A stretch of 64,000 bases of DNA from Toxonevra muliebris (taxonomy: Eukaryota > Arthropoda > Insecta > Diptera > Pallopteridae). The notes beneath the pieces are model-generated. The model worked only from the letters and a program-made list of their open reading frames with translations. It searched no databases and had not been told where the DNA came from. Numbering within the stretch: position 1 is the stretch's first letter; each line of letters opens with the position of its first letter. The stretch spans positions 12,910,708 to 12,974,707 of the forward strand of contig OY829329.1 in NCBI GenBank assembly GCA_963691655.1, written 5' to 3'. Shown here in pieces: positions 35,643 through 48,295 of the stretch. Made by a program: the position numbers and the translations under genes.

Positions 35643-36428
35643 TCACTGGGGCCTGATGGAGAAAAAATCTAGATACAAAGTAGTTTTCTTATAAATTTTC
35701 ACTCCCTCCACCCCACCATCAACCTCTGAAAATATTCTACGGTATTCTTTCGAATATTTAATCGCCTCTGGTGATTTTGCATTGATTCGCATACCACCAT
35801 CTTCTTTTGGGCTCGCTATCGATCGTGTCGTCTTCGCGGATTGTGTACCACTGAACACAGCCTTTGCTACTTGAGCTGCGTAGCTCGTCGTCGTAGTCCC
35901 ATATTTGGCCTTCACTTCAGGTACCGCTGTTACTTGTTGTTCTGCCTTCTGCGCTAATGTCCTCTTTGCTGGTACCTTGTTCGGTTCGCCACCTGCTGCC
36001 AGTTTTTGTTGCCCATCTCCAAAATGAGATGTAGGGATGTTGAGCAAGATAGAGCTGGCTGCCCTACTTAGCCTCATTTTTAAGGCTGTGCTAGATTGTG
36101 CTCCTACCGGAGCAGTAGCGTTCTCTGCTCTTTCCAGAAAAAACCCATCCACGGGTTTCTTATTCAAAGCTGTGATCCTTGTTGTCTGAGCCGACCTAGT
36201 AACCGACGCTTTTGTCGTCATAGTCGCCACAGCGTTCAGTGTTATGACTGCAGCCTCCGCCTGTTCAACGAATTCTAAATTTTATTGTTGGAATTCTGGT
36301 AAGGAAGAGCCCTCCTCTTCAAGGTTATTCAACGGTGATTGCAATAACAATCGACTAATCTTGAATAGGTCGATCCCTTCATATACTTTACTTTTTCCTC
36401 CTGTTGTTTTTTGATTTTTTGGTTTCAT
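35643..36428 (-). pseudogene. Gag-like ORF1 fragment of a retroelement, one stop
   Basis: On the minus strand an ATG at 36428 starts a frame that runs to 35643, interrupted only by TAA at codon 49 (36284-36282). The product is basic and alanine/threonine/lysine-rich, with RMRLSRAASSILLN-like and SAKTTRSIASPKEDGG segments and no cysteine knuckle. The region is more GC-rich than its surroundings and looks imported. The best guess is the start of ORF1 of a non-LTR element, truncated at its 3' side. I do not recognise the family and a decayed host exon is not excluded. Confidence 0.35.
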
Positions 36429-37145
36429 CATTTCAGTTGGGTCCCCTCGTCAGGACGCTATCTCAGCCCAATGTGCAGTCGCCTTGATGACGGAGCTCGA
36501 TCGTACTTAAAAGCCTGCCAAGGTTTTAACGGGACGGGGGCAACTGTAGTAACATTAACCGGAAAGCCATTTCCGCTGGAATTCACTCCGCTTACTAAGG
36601 TAACCGAATGCCACTGTTGTCAGCCCAGGGTTTATCCATTCCAATTCGAATCGTCCAGTATTCCATTGCGCCAGGACCCTACTGGTCTCAGCTCTTAACG
36701 TCCTTGTTTACATGAAAATTTGCTCCTTTGCTTCGTTTTTTTGGATCACGATAATTCCAGACTCATATATCCGTCAAAAAAATCGCACCTAATTGCTAAG
36801 TCATAGGGTATGTTAGTGGTGTGGCACATACTGTGACATTATTCCATGATGTCTCCTTGGGGGAGGGGGGTAGGGCGTAGGGTTTGGGAGGGAGCACTTA
36901 CTCCAAAGACGGTGCCTATTCTTTCTGTCGTAGAACTTCATTGGGTATTGTGGCCTTTTCCACAACTTCTATCTCTGCCGCTCTTGGTCGGCGACTCCTT
37001 ATTGGATATTCGCAGTTAACGGGCATAACTGCCGACCGTCTAGCTATCCGCCATCCGCTGACCCTCACTGTAGCGTAAACCTCAGCCCTGTGAACGTCAG
37101 GTTGATGAAGTATTTGTGAGTGCATAGATAGGAGGATGTACATAA
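36429..37145 (-). other. GC-richer sequence upstream of the gag-like frame
   Basis: Two GC-rich blocks (36435-36710 and 36860-37140) contrast with the AT-rich flanks. They may be the 5' untranslated part of the same retroelement. The open frame at 37143-36916 (minus) contains NCEYPIRSRRPRAAEIEVVE but no domain I recognise. Confidence 0.3.
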
Positions 37146-37257
37146 TACTAGGAAGAAACGAAGGTTCGATGGTCTTTCGTAAAACTTAGACCCTAGGATC
37201 ATTGAATATCTCGAGAAGCTCATCTCAAAAATAGATGAAAAATTTAATTTTTTTTTA

Positions 37258-37575
37258 AATATTTTTAAACCTATTTCAGGTTTGAATTTTATTCTGAAAT
37301 GTGGTCTGAGTTTGAGACTAAATTTTAGTTTAAATTTTAGCTGTGAGTTTTGATTGGTATTTTGATTTGATTTAGCTCTGACTTTTTGGTTTGGCTCTTG
37401 GTTTGAATTCGGCATTACATTATGGACTGGTTTTTGATCTGCTGTTTGTTTTGGAGTTCGTTTTGAGTTTTGGTCTGATATTTGATCTTCTTTTGGTTTG
37501 AATCTTGATTTCATTTTTGTGCGTGGATTTTGATCTAATTTTAGTCTGATTTTCGGACTAGTCTAGTCTAGTCTG
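37258..37575 (-). repeat. 12-bp minisatellite, inverted orientation
   Basis: Degenerate units of the form TTTTGGTYTGAATTT, the reverse complement of the AGACCAAAATTC unit that fills 39.95-42.12 kb. Ends in CTAGTCTAGTCTAGTCTG at about 37559-37577. Confidence 0.7.
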
Positions 37576-37577
37576 CT

Positions 37578-39774
37578 CTGAATCATCACAAAAACAAAAT
37601 CTTCCAATCCAATTTTTTTTTTAAATTAAAGCTAATTTGGCTGCGTCTTATCATTGCCTTCAAGAATCTTGATGCTATAATGAAAAAGAAAAGCCTAGAA
37701 TGCACAGTACCATTTCGAAATGAAACAATCAAAAAATGACAAATTTGAAAACAAAAAACAAGTGGCAATAAAGTACTTGATCCACTGAATATTTTCGGAA
37801 ATCGGAAACGAATGGTCACCTTAACTCTAAGTCTTTAGCATGTGGAATTAATCAGCATAAGATCGCAAATCTACAGAGCTAACAAAATGATATATTTATT
37901 TATATAAGAAAGTATTTAATTATTTTGATAAGTATTTTTATGCCAAGACAGACTTAAGCACAATCCAAAGCAACAATTTATAAGATTATTACAACCAAAA
38001 CAAGACGCTGGCAGCAGCCAAAGAAAACTAAATAAAAAACCAGACATCTCACTCCATTTAATCTAATATATAAATAAAGTTATCAAAATCCTTGCAAAAA
38101 TTATATATAAACTACCACATTTCTATGTAGTATCTACCCACAACAGAAACTAAAGTATCAATTTCATTAGGAAGCTATATACGACGACACAGAGCCATAA
38201 AAAAAGCGAAATGTCAACAGGAATTAACTACAAAAATATCAAATCTCAAAAGAAATGTGATACGAAATTGAAGATGAAAAGATAAAGACAAAAAAAAGAG
38301 AAGAAAAAAAAGCGAAGAAAATGTTTGCACAGTGCTACTAATTAACAAGAATTGTCACTTTTAATTAAATACAAGCTTACGAAAAAAAAAAGGTAAACCA
38401 CTAAAAAATTTTTACAGATAATAAATACAACGAGCGAAAAATTTAATAGTATAAGAAGAAGATATGATCGTCATAGAAGAAAAGAAAAGAACGAATGATC
38501 GCCAAGTTTTGATAGGAAAAGCAAGCCGTTCTCATTACCACCGCCAACTTAATAACCCACTTTTAATAACGCTAGACTAAACTTTAGGCTTACACACACA
38601 CACACTCAACAACAGCTGCTTCGGTTAATAACTTTCAAGTAGTATGTACTTTATTTAAAACATGTTTGAATAGTACGAGTTACTTTTAAATGCTTTGAAA
38701 TAGTAAATTCAAAGCCCAGTAGCTATTCCAGCTGTTGCTTATTCTTCTTCTTCTTGATTCTTCTATACGCATTTAAAATCATTACAAATTTTACTCATGA
38801 ACTTCATATTAAACTTTTGCTTTAAGCTCAGCACACACTGAAGATCGCTTATGATTATCATTAAGAATTGGCAAAAAAGAAAAGAAAAGAAAAAAAAAAC
38901 ACAGAAAAATAAATCGTAGCTTAATCGCTTGTCTTGTTAACCTCCTCAGTCAAGCGTTTGTGATTTGACTTGGCTTGGACTTGTCGTGTTTTATTTTCAT
39001 TTCCATACAAAAATTTTTCTTTTTTTCTTGACGTGAGTGAATGATTACTTTGGCAGACAGTTTGACTGCCAATAAAAATTTTTAAAGACAACAACATTCA
39101 ACATATTAACAACATGCTGATGATGCTGCTTCTTTCTTTCTCTCTCTTTCTCTTTTAGTTAGAAACACTTTTAAATAGTAGCTGTTACTACTGAGAGGTT
39201 GAAAGACTGATCGGATCATTGCCAACTGTTTTGTTACCAATGACTTTGCAAAGTGCATATAAACATGCAACAAAATATCTACCTATTTGCGTTTTGAACA
39301 AGCAGAACACATGCAAATATAAAAGATTTACGATAGTACCACATTTGGTAGTAATAACAAGAGAAAAAAAGCATCGATTTTTTTTTCTTGGTTTTTAGCA
39401 AAACAAATTGTCGTTTTTGCTTTAGGAAACTCTCTTCCGTATGCACAACAGATTGTACAAATAAACAAACATTTATTTGTAAAAGAAAAAAAAAAAAAAA
39501 AAACAAACAAAAAAAGAAGATCAAACGATCGTGCCAGCTAATATTGAGCTCAATGAATCAATATCTTCTCAATCTACTACATCGATTGATGTAGAAGATC
39601 TAGTGTTTTGTAGTGAAAAAAGATCAACTGTCGATCACGTCTGTGAAATGTTTGTTTGTTTGTTTGTTATAAATTGTTGCTTGCTCGCAAGCAAAAATAT
39701 GCTCTGTTGTAGTACATAATTTTGATTTGCATTTGCTGTGTAGTTGGTTGTTTTGATATTTTAGTTACATATAC
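37578..39774. other. AT-rich non-coding sequence
   Basis: A/T and GA-rich runs, a poly-A tract at 39488-39503 and a (GTTT)n tract near 39650. No gene or known element. Confidence 0.5.
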
Positions 39775-39903
39775 TATCATACTGATCGTATACTGATCAT
39801 ATACTGATCGTATACTGAACGCATACTGATATCATACTGATTGCGTAGTGATCTCATATTGATTGTATACCTGCTGATCGCATTGATCGCAATGCACTAT
39901 GAT
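39775..39903. repeat. Short ATACTGATCGT repeat
   Basis: Units of 11-13 bp (TATACTGATCG, TATACTGATCA and similar) repeat about ten times with decay, ending next to the left TIR of the following element. Confidence 0.7.
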
Positions 39904-42405
39904 CAGTGGCGGAGTTAGAATTTGGATTAAGGTAGAGCTGACTTTTATTAAATTATTGGATAATTAACAAACCAATAACTAGTTCAAAAACCGGGCCAAA
40001 ATCCTGAGAATTAGTTTGATAAAAAACCAGATTAAAACCTAGACCAAAAACAACTCTACAAATTTTATCAAAATTCAAACAAAAAGAAAGTCTATAATCG
40101 AATTTCAATTCCTACCAAAATCAGATTACAATTCAGACTGAAAATAAAACCAAAGTCAGCCCAAAAATTCAAACCAAAAATCAGATCAAACCAAATTGAG
40201 ACCCAAATGCAGATCAAATTCAGGCTAAAATTTAAATTAAATTCTACAACAAATTTTGAAACAAATTCAGATCGAAATTCATCAAAACTCGGATCTAAGC
40301 TTAGTTCGCGTTAAAACCAAAACTTAGTCAAAAATTCAGATTAAAATTCAGGTCAAATTCACAACAAAACTCAAACCAAATTAAGACCAAAATTCAGATT
40401 AAATTTTGACCAAAACAGAGACCAAAAGAAGACTAAGTCAGACCAATACTCAAACAAAAATTGAAGCTAAAATTCGGATCAACTTCAAACTTAGATTAAA
40501 GAAAAATATGGCCAAAATGAAATAAACCAAAATTCAGACTCAATTCATAGAAATTCCGTAAATTTAGACCAACAAACGACCAAAACTTAGATCAAAAGTC
40601 GAGCCGAATTCGGACAAAAGCTCGGAAAATTAAGACCAAAACTTTGCTCAAAAGTCAGACCAAATTTACACTAAAGTTTAGAGCAGAATTCAGATCAAAC
40701 TTCCGATCAAATTTCAAACTAAATTTAGATCAAAAGTCAAGCCAAATTCAGACAAATAGCAGACCAAAATTCAGATCAAAAAACGGAGCGAATTCAAATA
40801 AAAGCTCAGATAATTAAAACCAAAAATCAAACCTGAACTTTGTCCAAAAGTCAGACCAAATTCAGAGTAAAACTTATACCAAAATTCACAGCAAACTTCA
40901 GACTAAATTCAGGCCAAACTCAGACAAAAGGCAGACCAAAATTTTGATCAAAAGTCAGACCAATTTCGGACAAAAGATCAGAAAATTAAGACCAAAAGTC
41001 AGATCAAATTCAGACTAAAGTTTAAATTAAAATTCAGATTAAATTTCAGAGCGAATTTCAAAATAAATTCAGATGAAAAGTCATGCCGAATTCAGACAAA
41101 AAGCAAACCAAAGTTTACATCAAAAGTCGGACCGAATTCGGATAAAAGCTCGGAAAATTAAGACCAAAAATTAGACTTGGTCCAAAAGACAGTCCAAATT
41201 CAGACTAAAGTTCAAGCAAAATTTCAGACCAAATTCGGACTAAAGTTCAGAAAATTAAGACCAAAAATCAGACCAAAACTTCATCCAGAATTCAGACTAA
41301 AATTTAAACCAAAATTCAGAGCAAACTTTCGACTAAATTCAGATCAAAAGACAAACAAAATTAAGACAAAAAGCAGACAAAAATTTAGATCAAAAGTCGG
41401 ACCGAATTCGGACAAAAGCTCGGAAAATTAAGTACAAAAATTAGACCAGAATTTAAACTAAAAGTCAGACCAAATTCGGACTAAAATTTAGACCAAAATT
41501 CAGAGAAAATTACACAGCAAATTTCAGACTAAATTCAGATCAAAAGTCAAGCCAAATTCAGACCAAAATTTAGATCAAAAGTTGGACTAAATTCGGACAA
41601 AACTTAGTCTAAAAGTCAGACTAAATTCAGACTCAAATTTAAGCAAACTTCAAACTAAATTCAGATCAATAACCAGACCAATTTAGGGCAAAAACTCGGA
41701 CCAAAATTTAAATCAAAAGTCAGACCAAATCCAGGTCAAAATTTAAATTGAATTTCAGGCAAGAACTCGGATTGAAAATCAAACCAAAACTCAATCCAAA
41801 ATTCAGACTAAAATCCAGATTAAAAGCAGACTAAATCACAGACCAAAAAGAGACCAAGTTTAGATCAAAACTCAAATCAAAATTCAAACCAAATCCACAA
41901 ATCAGATCCAAATTCAAAATTATAAACCTAAAGCTCAGGCTAACCCTCAGACCAAAACACAGACCTGATTCAGACCTAAAATATGGCCGAAATTCTGATC
42001 AAAAGTAGCACAAAAATCAAACCAAAAAATTGACTCAATATACAGTCAAAATTCAGATCTAAAATGATACTACAAACCAGACCTAAAAGCAAATCAAAAA
42101 TCCGATCAAAAATCATTTTCAAGCTCTTAAAAAATAGGACATCTAGTGACCCTAAAACTTCAAATTTAATATAGTCTAAGCGCATCTATATCTGGCGTGG
42201 CATAAAGGAGAAAGGAGGTTAACGACCAGGCATTCCCGGGATCTGGGAATTAAACCATTTGAAAGAGCATGATTCCGTGTAAAACCAGTTTTTTGGTCCT
42301 TCCTCCTTTCCCTATATCACTTCACATACTATAATAAACAGCAGCGCCATTGAAAACTGTGTAGTCTGCAGTAGTTTTCACAATCCTTCTCTGAATCCGC
42401 CACTG
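39904..42405. mobile_element. hAT-like TIR element, 2502 bp, filled by a minisatellite
   Basis: The left end CAGTGGCGGAGTTAGA (39904-39919) is matched by the inverted right end TCTGAATCCGCCACTG (42390-42405), agreeing at 14 of 16 positions. The 8-bp flanks ACTATGAT and TCTACGAT agree at 6 of 8 positions, as expected for an old hAT duplication. The TIR also resembles the CACTAGCGGATCC ends of the small dispersed family. There is no transposase: the interior is almost wholly 12-bp repeats. This is a non-autonomous element whose middle has expanded. Confidence 0.65.
39950..42120 (+). repeat. 12-bp minisatellite with higher-order structure
   Basis: Units of about 12 bp such as AGACCAAAATTC, AGATCAAAAGTC and AGACTAAATTC run for about 2.2 kb. 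A longer phrase containing CCGAATTCGGACAAAAGCTC and GGAAAATTAAGACCAAAA recurs near 40605, 40790, 40965, 41135, 41235 and 41400, mostly 170-180 bp apart, giving a higher-order unit. Open frames inside are lysine/phenylalanine-rich repeats of translated satellite and not proteins. Confidence 0.9.
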
Positions 42406-44020
42406 TCTACGATCATACGTTTTTATAGATCAATCAGTTGTTGGTTTTCTTTGCTTTTTTTCTGTTGTGATTTTTGCACAAATGTTTTTTTTTTTTCTAT
42501 ATAATTTTTTTGTTGATCTTGAGGATATTTTCAACAGAGATTCAACTCTATCAAGACCACCATCAAAGACTTTTGCTTAAAATTGCATAATTATAGTTTT
42601 TCCTGTTGTTATGTTGTTGTAGTAGATGTTTCTTATTATTTTTTTTTATTATTGCCACGCAAATATTTTTATACCCAACCAACGTACGTCCGATCAATTC
42701 GATCAATCCGATCAAACGATCTTTCGTTCGTTCGATTGATTGTTGTAAATAGTAGATCTCTTAGGTTAACTTAATTTGTTTTAAAAGGCTTTGAGGCTTT
42801 CTTCTTTTACAACAACAAAAATAACTACATACATAAGTATTTGAAAATGCCTTTAAGTTATAAAAGAAAAGTATATACTAAATACATATGGGTATTTCTT
42901 TCAAAAGAAAGTTAAGTTTAGTTTCAAAAAAAAAAAAAGAAGAAAATAAAGTAAAATCGTTAGTTATAAGCGCCTTCTTGTTGATCTTTGTGATTATAAG
43001 ATCACTACAAAGATCAACGTTAGCTTAGCTATAGCCGAAGTTAAAGTATTTTGTGTTTTTCCTATTGATTTGATGTCTTAAGCTTTGAAAGTTTAAGTTA
43101 TTTGTGAGATTTTGTTATCGTTATTGATCTTAATGATCGCTATTGTAAAAGACTTTTCAAGACGCTAGTTTTTATTAAAAAGATTTAAGTTAATATAGCT
43201 GTGCATTTAAGTGAAAGATTAAATATTTTTTTCTTTCTTTTTTTGTTAACAAAATAAAGTTATTTCTTTTATTTATAATTTTTTATATATATTTATTGAA
43301 TGTATGATCGATCAGCTTGATTGATCATGCCAATAGAAATAACATAAACAAATCGTTTATTTTTATGTTAATTATTTTACTGTAGGCAATTTCTAGTTAG
43401 ATATTAGAAAACTAAAAAAAAAAAACAAACTATTTATTTGTTTTATAAATTTTAAAATTAAGAAATGATATTGCTGATCTTGCTTTGTTTTCTTTAAAGA
43501 ACATTGATCTATGCTGAAAAAAGCTTCAGCTATATATAGTATATTTACATTTTTTATAAGTTACTCTTATTGAATTTAAATTTCTGCACTTGTTGCATAT
43601 AAAATTTTCATTGTACATGTGCGTAAATCAAAATCAACATAAATCACTACAGCGGAAAATGATGATGACGATGATCGCATCACTTGATGATCTGTGTGCT
43701 GCAGCTGATCATCAACTGCTCAACTAAAAAAAAAATATAATGTAAATAACCTTAAGTGATCTATCTGACAGATAGAAAGGAAAATATTAAAAAAAAAAAA
43801 TGCTCGTTCGCACAACAAATTAAAAACTTTATGTGAAAGGATTTACATTTATAGAGGCAAGCTTTTGAGATGGAAACTAGTTCATAGTCAAAAGTGATCG
43901 TGATGGTTTGGTTTTTTTTTTTTCATTCTCTTGTTTTAATTTAGCATTTAGCTGATAAGATCTTTGATCATGATCATGAATGTGATAATCAAAACTATAT
44001 ATTATAAAGTAAATTTAGCA
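42406..44020. other. GATC-dense non-coding block
   Basis: By my count GATC occurs 26 times between 42411 and 43980, against about five expected from the base composition. Examples are the cluster at 42689-42722, GATCGATC at 43305 and GATCATGATCATG near 43968. No coding frame of interest. Confidence 0.6.
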
Positions 44021-44021
44021 T

Positions 44022-44320
44022 AGAAAAGCGGGCTAAAATTTATATAAGAGCAAAAGTGATATAATTTAGAGTGTCAGTGCAAGAATGGCATAAGTAATAC
44101 GGTTTAGAGTGAAAATGGAACTCCCTTAAAAGTAAGAGCAAAAATGGTATAACAATTCTTTCAGAGAAAGAACAGCATAGTGTTTTATTCTGTTTTCGCT
44201 CTGAACATATCTCATTTCACTTTAGCTCTGAACATATTTCGTTTTGCTTTTGCTCTTGAGTAAAATTATTCCACTTTTTTCTGAACGTAGAAGTTATACC
44301 ACTTTTCCTCTCAGCCTCTC
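44022..44320. mobile_element. MITE, copy 1 (299 bp)
   Basis: Closely matches 58555-58833 over nearly its full length, from GAAAAGCGGGCTAAAATTTA to ACCACTTTTCCTCTCAGCCT. The outermost bases of the left TIR are missing here. Arms contain repeated GAGCAAAARTGGTATAA-like phrases and their inverses, so the transcript would fold. Relative to copy 2 it has an extra 27-bp partial duplication around GCTCTGAACATATCTCATTT. Non-coding. Confidence 0.8.
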
Positions 44321-44804
44321 AATTGAAGTCGGTTTTCTTTTTCGTTTGGTGCGACTTGAGTTTTTTTTTTTTTTTTGTAATTGCAATAAGCCTTTAACTA
44401 CTATTTCAAAACTTTATCGAGGAATTTAAATTTTTTTAATTTTTAAGTTCCCAGTTTTCTTTTACTTTCGAACTGCCTCTGAAAAATGTTGCATCCTCTT
44501 CTGAGCGTTTGCAAATTCAAAGAAAATAACATTCGCTTGTTTTTTGCCAATTTTCTATTAAAGAAATTTTTTAAATTTCCTGCTAAATTTTGCAAAATGT
44601 TTTTTATTTGTTTTAGAAGAACGTTTTGCAAAAGTTTTCCAAAATAAATAAACAATAAAAATAATTCCGAAAATAGAACAAAATAATCAAAATTATGTAC
44701 CTACCTATTGTTTTCATTTAAAATCTATGTATTGTAAACTTTTGATTTGTTTCGTGTTGTTTAGTTTCGTGTAGTTATTTTTATAATTATTATTTTATCA
44801 TATA

Positions 44805-46898
44805 CAGGGTGATTCAAAGGGGGTTCTTTAAATGCATGGCCTAGATTCTTAACAGACTGTTGTGTTCCTTCTATAGCAGTAGTAGTAATAGTAATATTGC
44901 CCTATTTCAATTTCAAATTCCAATGGTTCGTATTAACCCTTTTTGGACCTTTGGTCACCGATGACCCAAAATCCCTTTTTTCAGGTTTTTCAAAAACTAT
45001 TTTATCGTTTTTAATAAATTTATATTCATTGGAAAAAAAATATAATAACTAAATTCACTTTAGTTATTATTAAAAAAAAAAAATTGTTACCTAATTGACA
45101 AAATCAGAGTGACCTAAAATAAAACAAAAAATACTAAATATTTTTTTTAGGGGACATTTCAGTATAAAATTAGAAAAAATAGGCTTTTTGGAGAATTTTT
45201 GTTTTAAAAACTAGGATATTTTATTACAAATTGTTTTGAGACGTTATAAGTAGAGGGCATCTCCAAAAAAAATCCATTTTTAGTGATAGGATGGATACCG
45301 AACTTCCTATTAAAGATAGAGACATACTCCAAAAAAGATTTTGTTTGCTTAGCATTTCTCTATATGTGGAACCACAAAAAGTGCAACTTTCCCCTTACCC
45401 TTTTTTTGGGTCCTTTTTTCTCAAAAAAAACGAAAAAAAAACGTAATTTCTTTCATAGAAAAAAAAGTGAAGACGGAATATTCCTATTTTTGAAGTTCCA
45501 TAATTATAATGAATCAAACGCATTTTAGTTTTTCAAAATCAGTTCAATAGAACTCGAGATATCAGTTCTACCAGTTCAAAAAACATAATTTTGAGAAAAA
45601 TGCGTTGAAAGTTTTTTTTAAATAAATTTTTACGTTTAGAAACTTAAAAATTGATTTTTTTTATGAAAACTTCTTTTATTCAGTCATCCGTTGTGCATAC
45701 TGAAAGTCTTCAAGTTCTATCAACTTCTTTAAATCTCTGATTGGGCATTTTTTCTTGCTGGGCGTGTTTCTCCGTTCATTCTGTTAGCTTGAACTATGCG
45801 AACTCCATCAATTTTCAAAAGCCGAAAACGTTTTTTTTGGCGATTCTGGTAGAAGAAAAGTCTGCTGATTACGAATCAATGTCGGTTTTTCAAAATTCAA
45901 AATGGCAGATCCAATATGGCGAAAGAATTTTTAAAAATTTATCTGATTGCCTTAAACCCCGTGACTCAGGGGTTTTCCGGGTCGCTGATTACGATACTGG
46001 CAGCAGATTTTGCAAATGATAAATAGCAGATCCATTATGGCGGAAGAAATTTTTAAAAATTTATCGATTCGCCTGAAATTCGTTACTGGGGTCTTTTTGG
46101 GGTCACTGATTACGAACTAAATATTAGATTTGTAATCAGATACCCTGAAAATCTCCGAGTAATGAGTTTCAAGTGAACCCATTTAATGTGGAAAATAGTC
46201 GGCCATATTGAATCCGCCATTTTGAGTTTTGAAAATCCGATATCAGATTCTTATTCAGCGTCCTCAGGAACCCCTGAGTAGTGAGTTTCAAGCGAATCCG
46301 ATCAATTTTTGAAGAACTCATCCACCATATTGGATCCGCCATTTTGAATTTTAAAAATCTTATATCAGATTCGTAATCAGTAGCCTTTAAAACCTCTGAA
46401 TAACGATTTTGAAGCTGTTTTCTTTGAAAACTTGTTTAACTTTTGTTTTGCTTCGAATTTTCTACTAATATTTTAGAACCCAAAATTCAAAACAAAAAAA
46501 ATCGATGTTTTTAAAATTTTAAACTGGAATGTCTCTTTAACCCTCACATGTTTGGCACATGTTTCGATAACCTTTGGTTTGGCACATGTGGTCTAGCCAG
46601 ACCCCTATATATTTATTTTCATAGAAATGTATGAGAAAATTGCGTTTTTGGACATTCATAGAAATTCATTTATAAAGCATGCTTGTAAATATTTTTGGTT
46701 TTTTTATTGTCCCAATATCTTTCCCATTTGTTCAATTACGTGCTCAGGTAAAAATAAGAAAAAAAAATCAAGTAGAAAACAGGTAAAATCTAAATTCAAG
46801 CAAATTTTGAGACTAAACATCAGGCCTCAAATATTTACATATCTCAACCTCCTTTATCACTTTATTTTCTTATTAATCTTCACAACCAAATCACCCTG
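44805..46898. mobile_element. TIR element, 2094 bp, non-autonomous
   Basis: The left end CAGGGTGATT at 44805 and right end AATCACCCTG at 46898 are exact inverses, and both are preceded outside by TA within a longer shared CATATA. A TA duplication points to Tc1/mariner or a relative. The interior lacks a recognisable transposase. It contains diverged internal repeats of about 120 bp at 45860-46400, carrying GGATCCGCCATTTTGAATTT, CAGATTCGTAATCAG and CTGAGTARTGAGTTTCAAG. The first three bases of the TIR match those of the DD37D element, but the rest does not. Confidence 0.65.
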
Positions 46899-46900
46899 TA

Positions 46901-47970
46901 TATGTCCTACTTTTCGAAATATCAACAAATAGCAAAATATGTTTTAATCTGTTTTTCGTCACGCCTTTTGGCAAAGTGTTACACAATTTTACAACGTTTT
47001 GTTTTTTTTTACGCATGTTCATTAATTTTCATTTATTATTATTACTTTTTTTAGGTAGTTTTCTGTGTGTTTTGATTGCAACACTTCATTAAGAATTTGT
47101 TACTTAACTCTATTTTCTAAACAATAAAAGGAAATTTTTAATATTACAAAAACTCAACTTCTTTTTCTTCTGCTTCTTGTTGATGATAATGTAAAAGTCA
47201 TCGTTCAATTCGTTCGTGCAATTTACAAACATACCACATGGGGTGTGTTCAATTAACTTGTAAATTTTTAATTGCGCATGCGTTTGCTGTTTTAAGTTTA
47301 TGTGTTTTTTTTTTTTTTTGTTTTCTTCTTGAATATTTTTGTTTCTTTTGTTTTTATTATAATTAATATCACATAGCAACATTTTATTTATTTTCGTTTT
47401 TCTATTATTTGCTATTATTGATGATTTTGTTAAAATAGAAAAACATGAGAAAAAAAAATTGCACGCAATATTTTAACTCAACGAAAACAATTTTCTTACG
47501 CACGTACCGTAATCTATTTTAAAAAATTTATTGAAAACAAATTGAAAGCAATTAAACAAAAACCTAATTTTAAAAATGATTACGTAAATGTTTGAAGAAT
47601 TTTCAAATGCCGCAATTTTATATTATTGAGGTCAATTGGTGTTTGATTAAGGAAGTTTACAGAGTGGCTGAATGAAAGGAAATGAGAAAAAAAAAAACAA
47701 TTGTTTTGAAAGGAAGATTACAGTTAGAGCAAAAAGAAAAATAATGCTTCAAGGTAAAGATTTTGATTGGAACCATTGATTCTATAGAATTTTAGATCGT
47801 TGTTTAAGGAACTTTGTTTTTCTCTATACGCTACCTAAATTTCTTACAAAAAGTTGTGGTTCTGAATAAAAATTCAAGTCCTCTTGATTGGAGCCCACTG
47901 GAAACCAGACATTATGGGCGGTCAAAGAACACATGAAAATGTTCCTGTCATTAAGGACTATCAGCTAAAA
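46901..47970. other. AT-rich non-coding sequence
   Basis: A/T runs only. An isolated TACAGGGTGCCATG at 47972 looks like a DNA-transposon end, but no partner was found. Confidence 0.45.
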
Positions 47971-48295
47971 GTACAGGGTGCCATGAAAAAAACGGCACAA
48001 AATACAGTCAGATGAAAACAACTGGTGGAAGTTCTAAGCTCACAAGAGGAGTAATAGAGAAAAAAAGAATGCTTCAAAACTCTATTTGATAAAAAAAATA
48101 AACAAACAAATGCTGAAAAGTATGATATTTTACAGATTAAAAAGAAATTTCGATTCGTATGGAACAAAATGAAAAAATCACTTCTCTTCGAATCGGAATG
48201 GAAAGTTGGCGACTCAAAACTTAAAAATTCATACTTAGATGCACTCCGATTTCATAGAATATTTATATCCCACCCTTTATAATCGTTACTACTGA

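Noticed and set aside
41177..41431. Lysine/phenylalanine-rich repeat protein
   Set aside because: It is a translation of the 12-bp minisatellite, with no start context or continuity.
47972..47985. Transposon end TACAGGGTGCC
   Set aside because: No inverted partner found within several kilobases.
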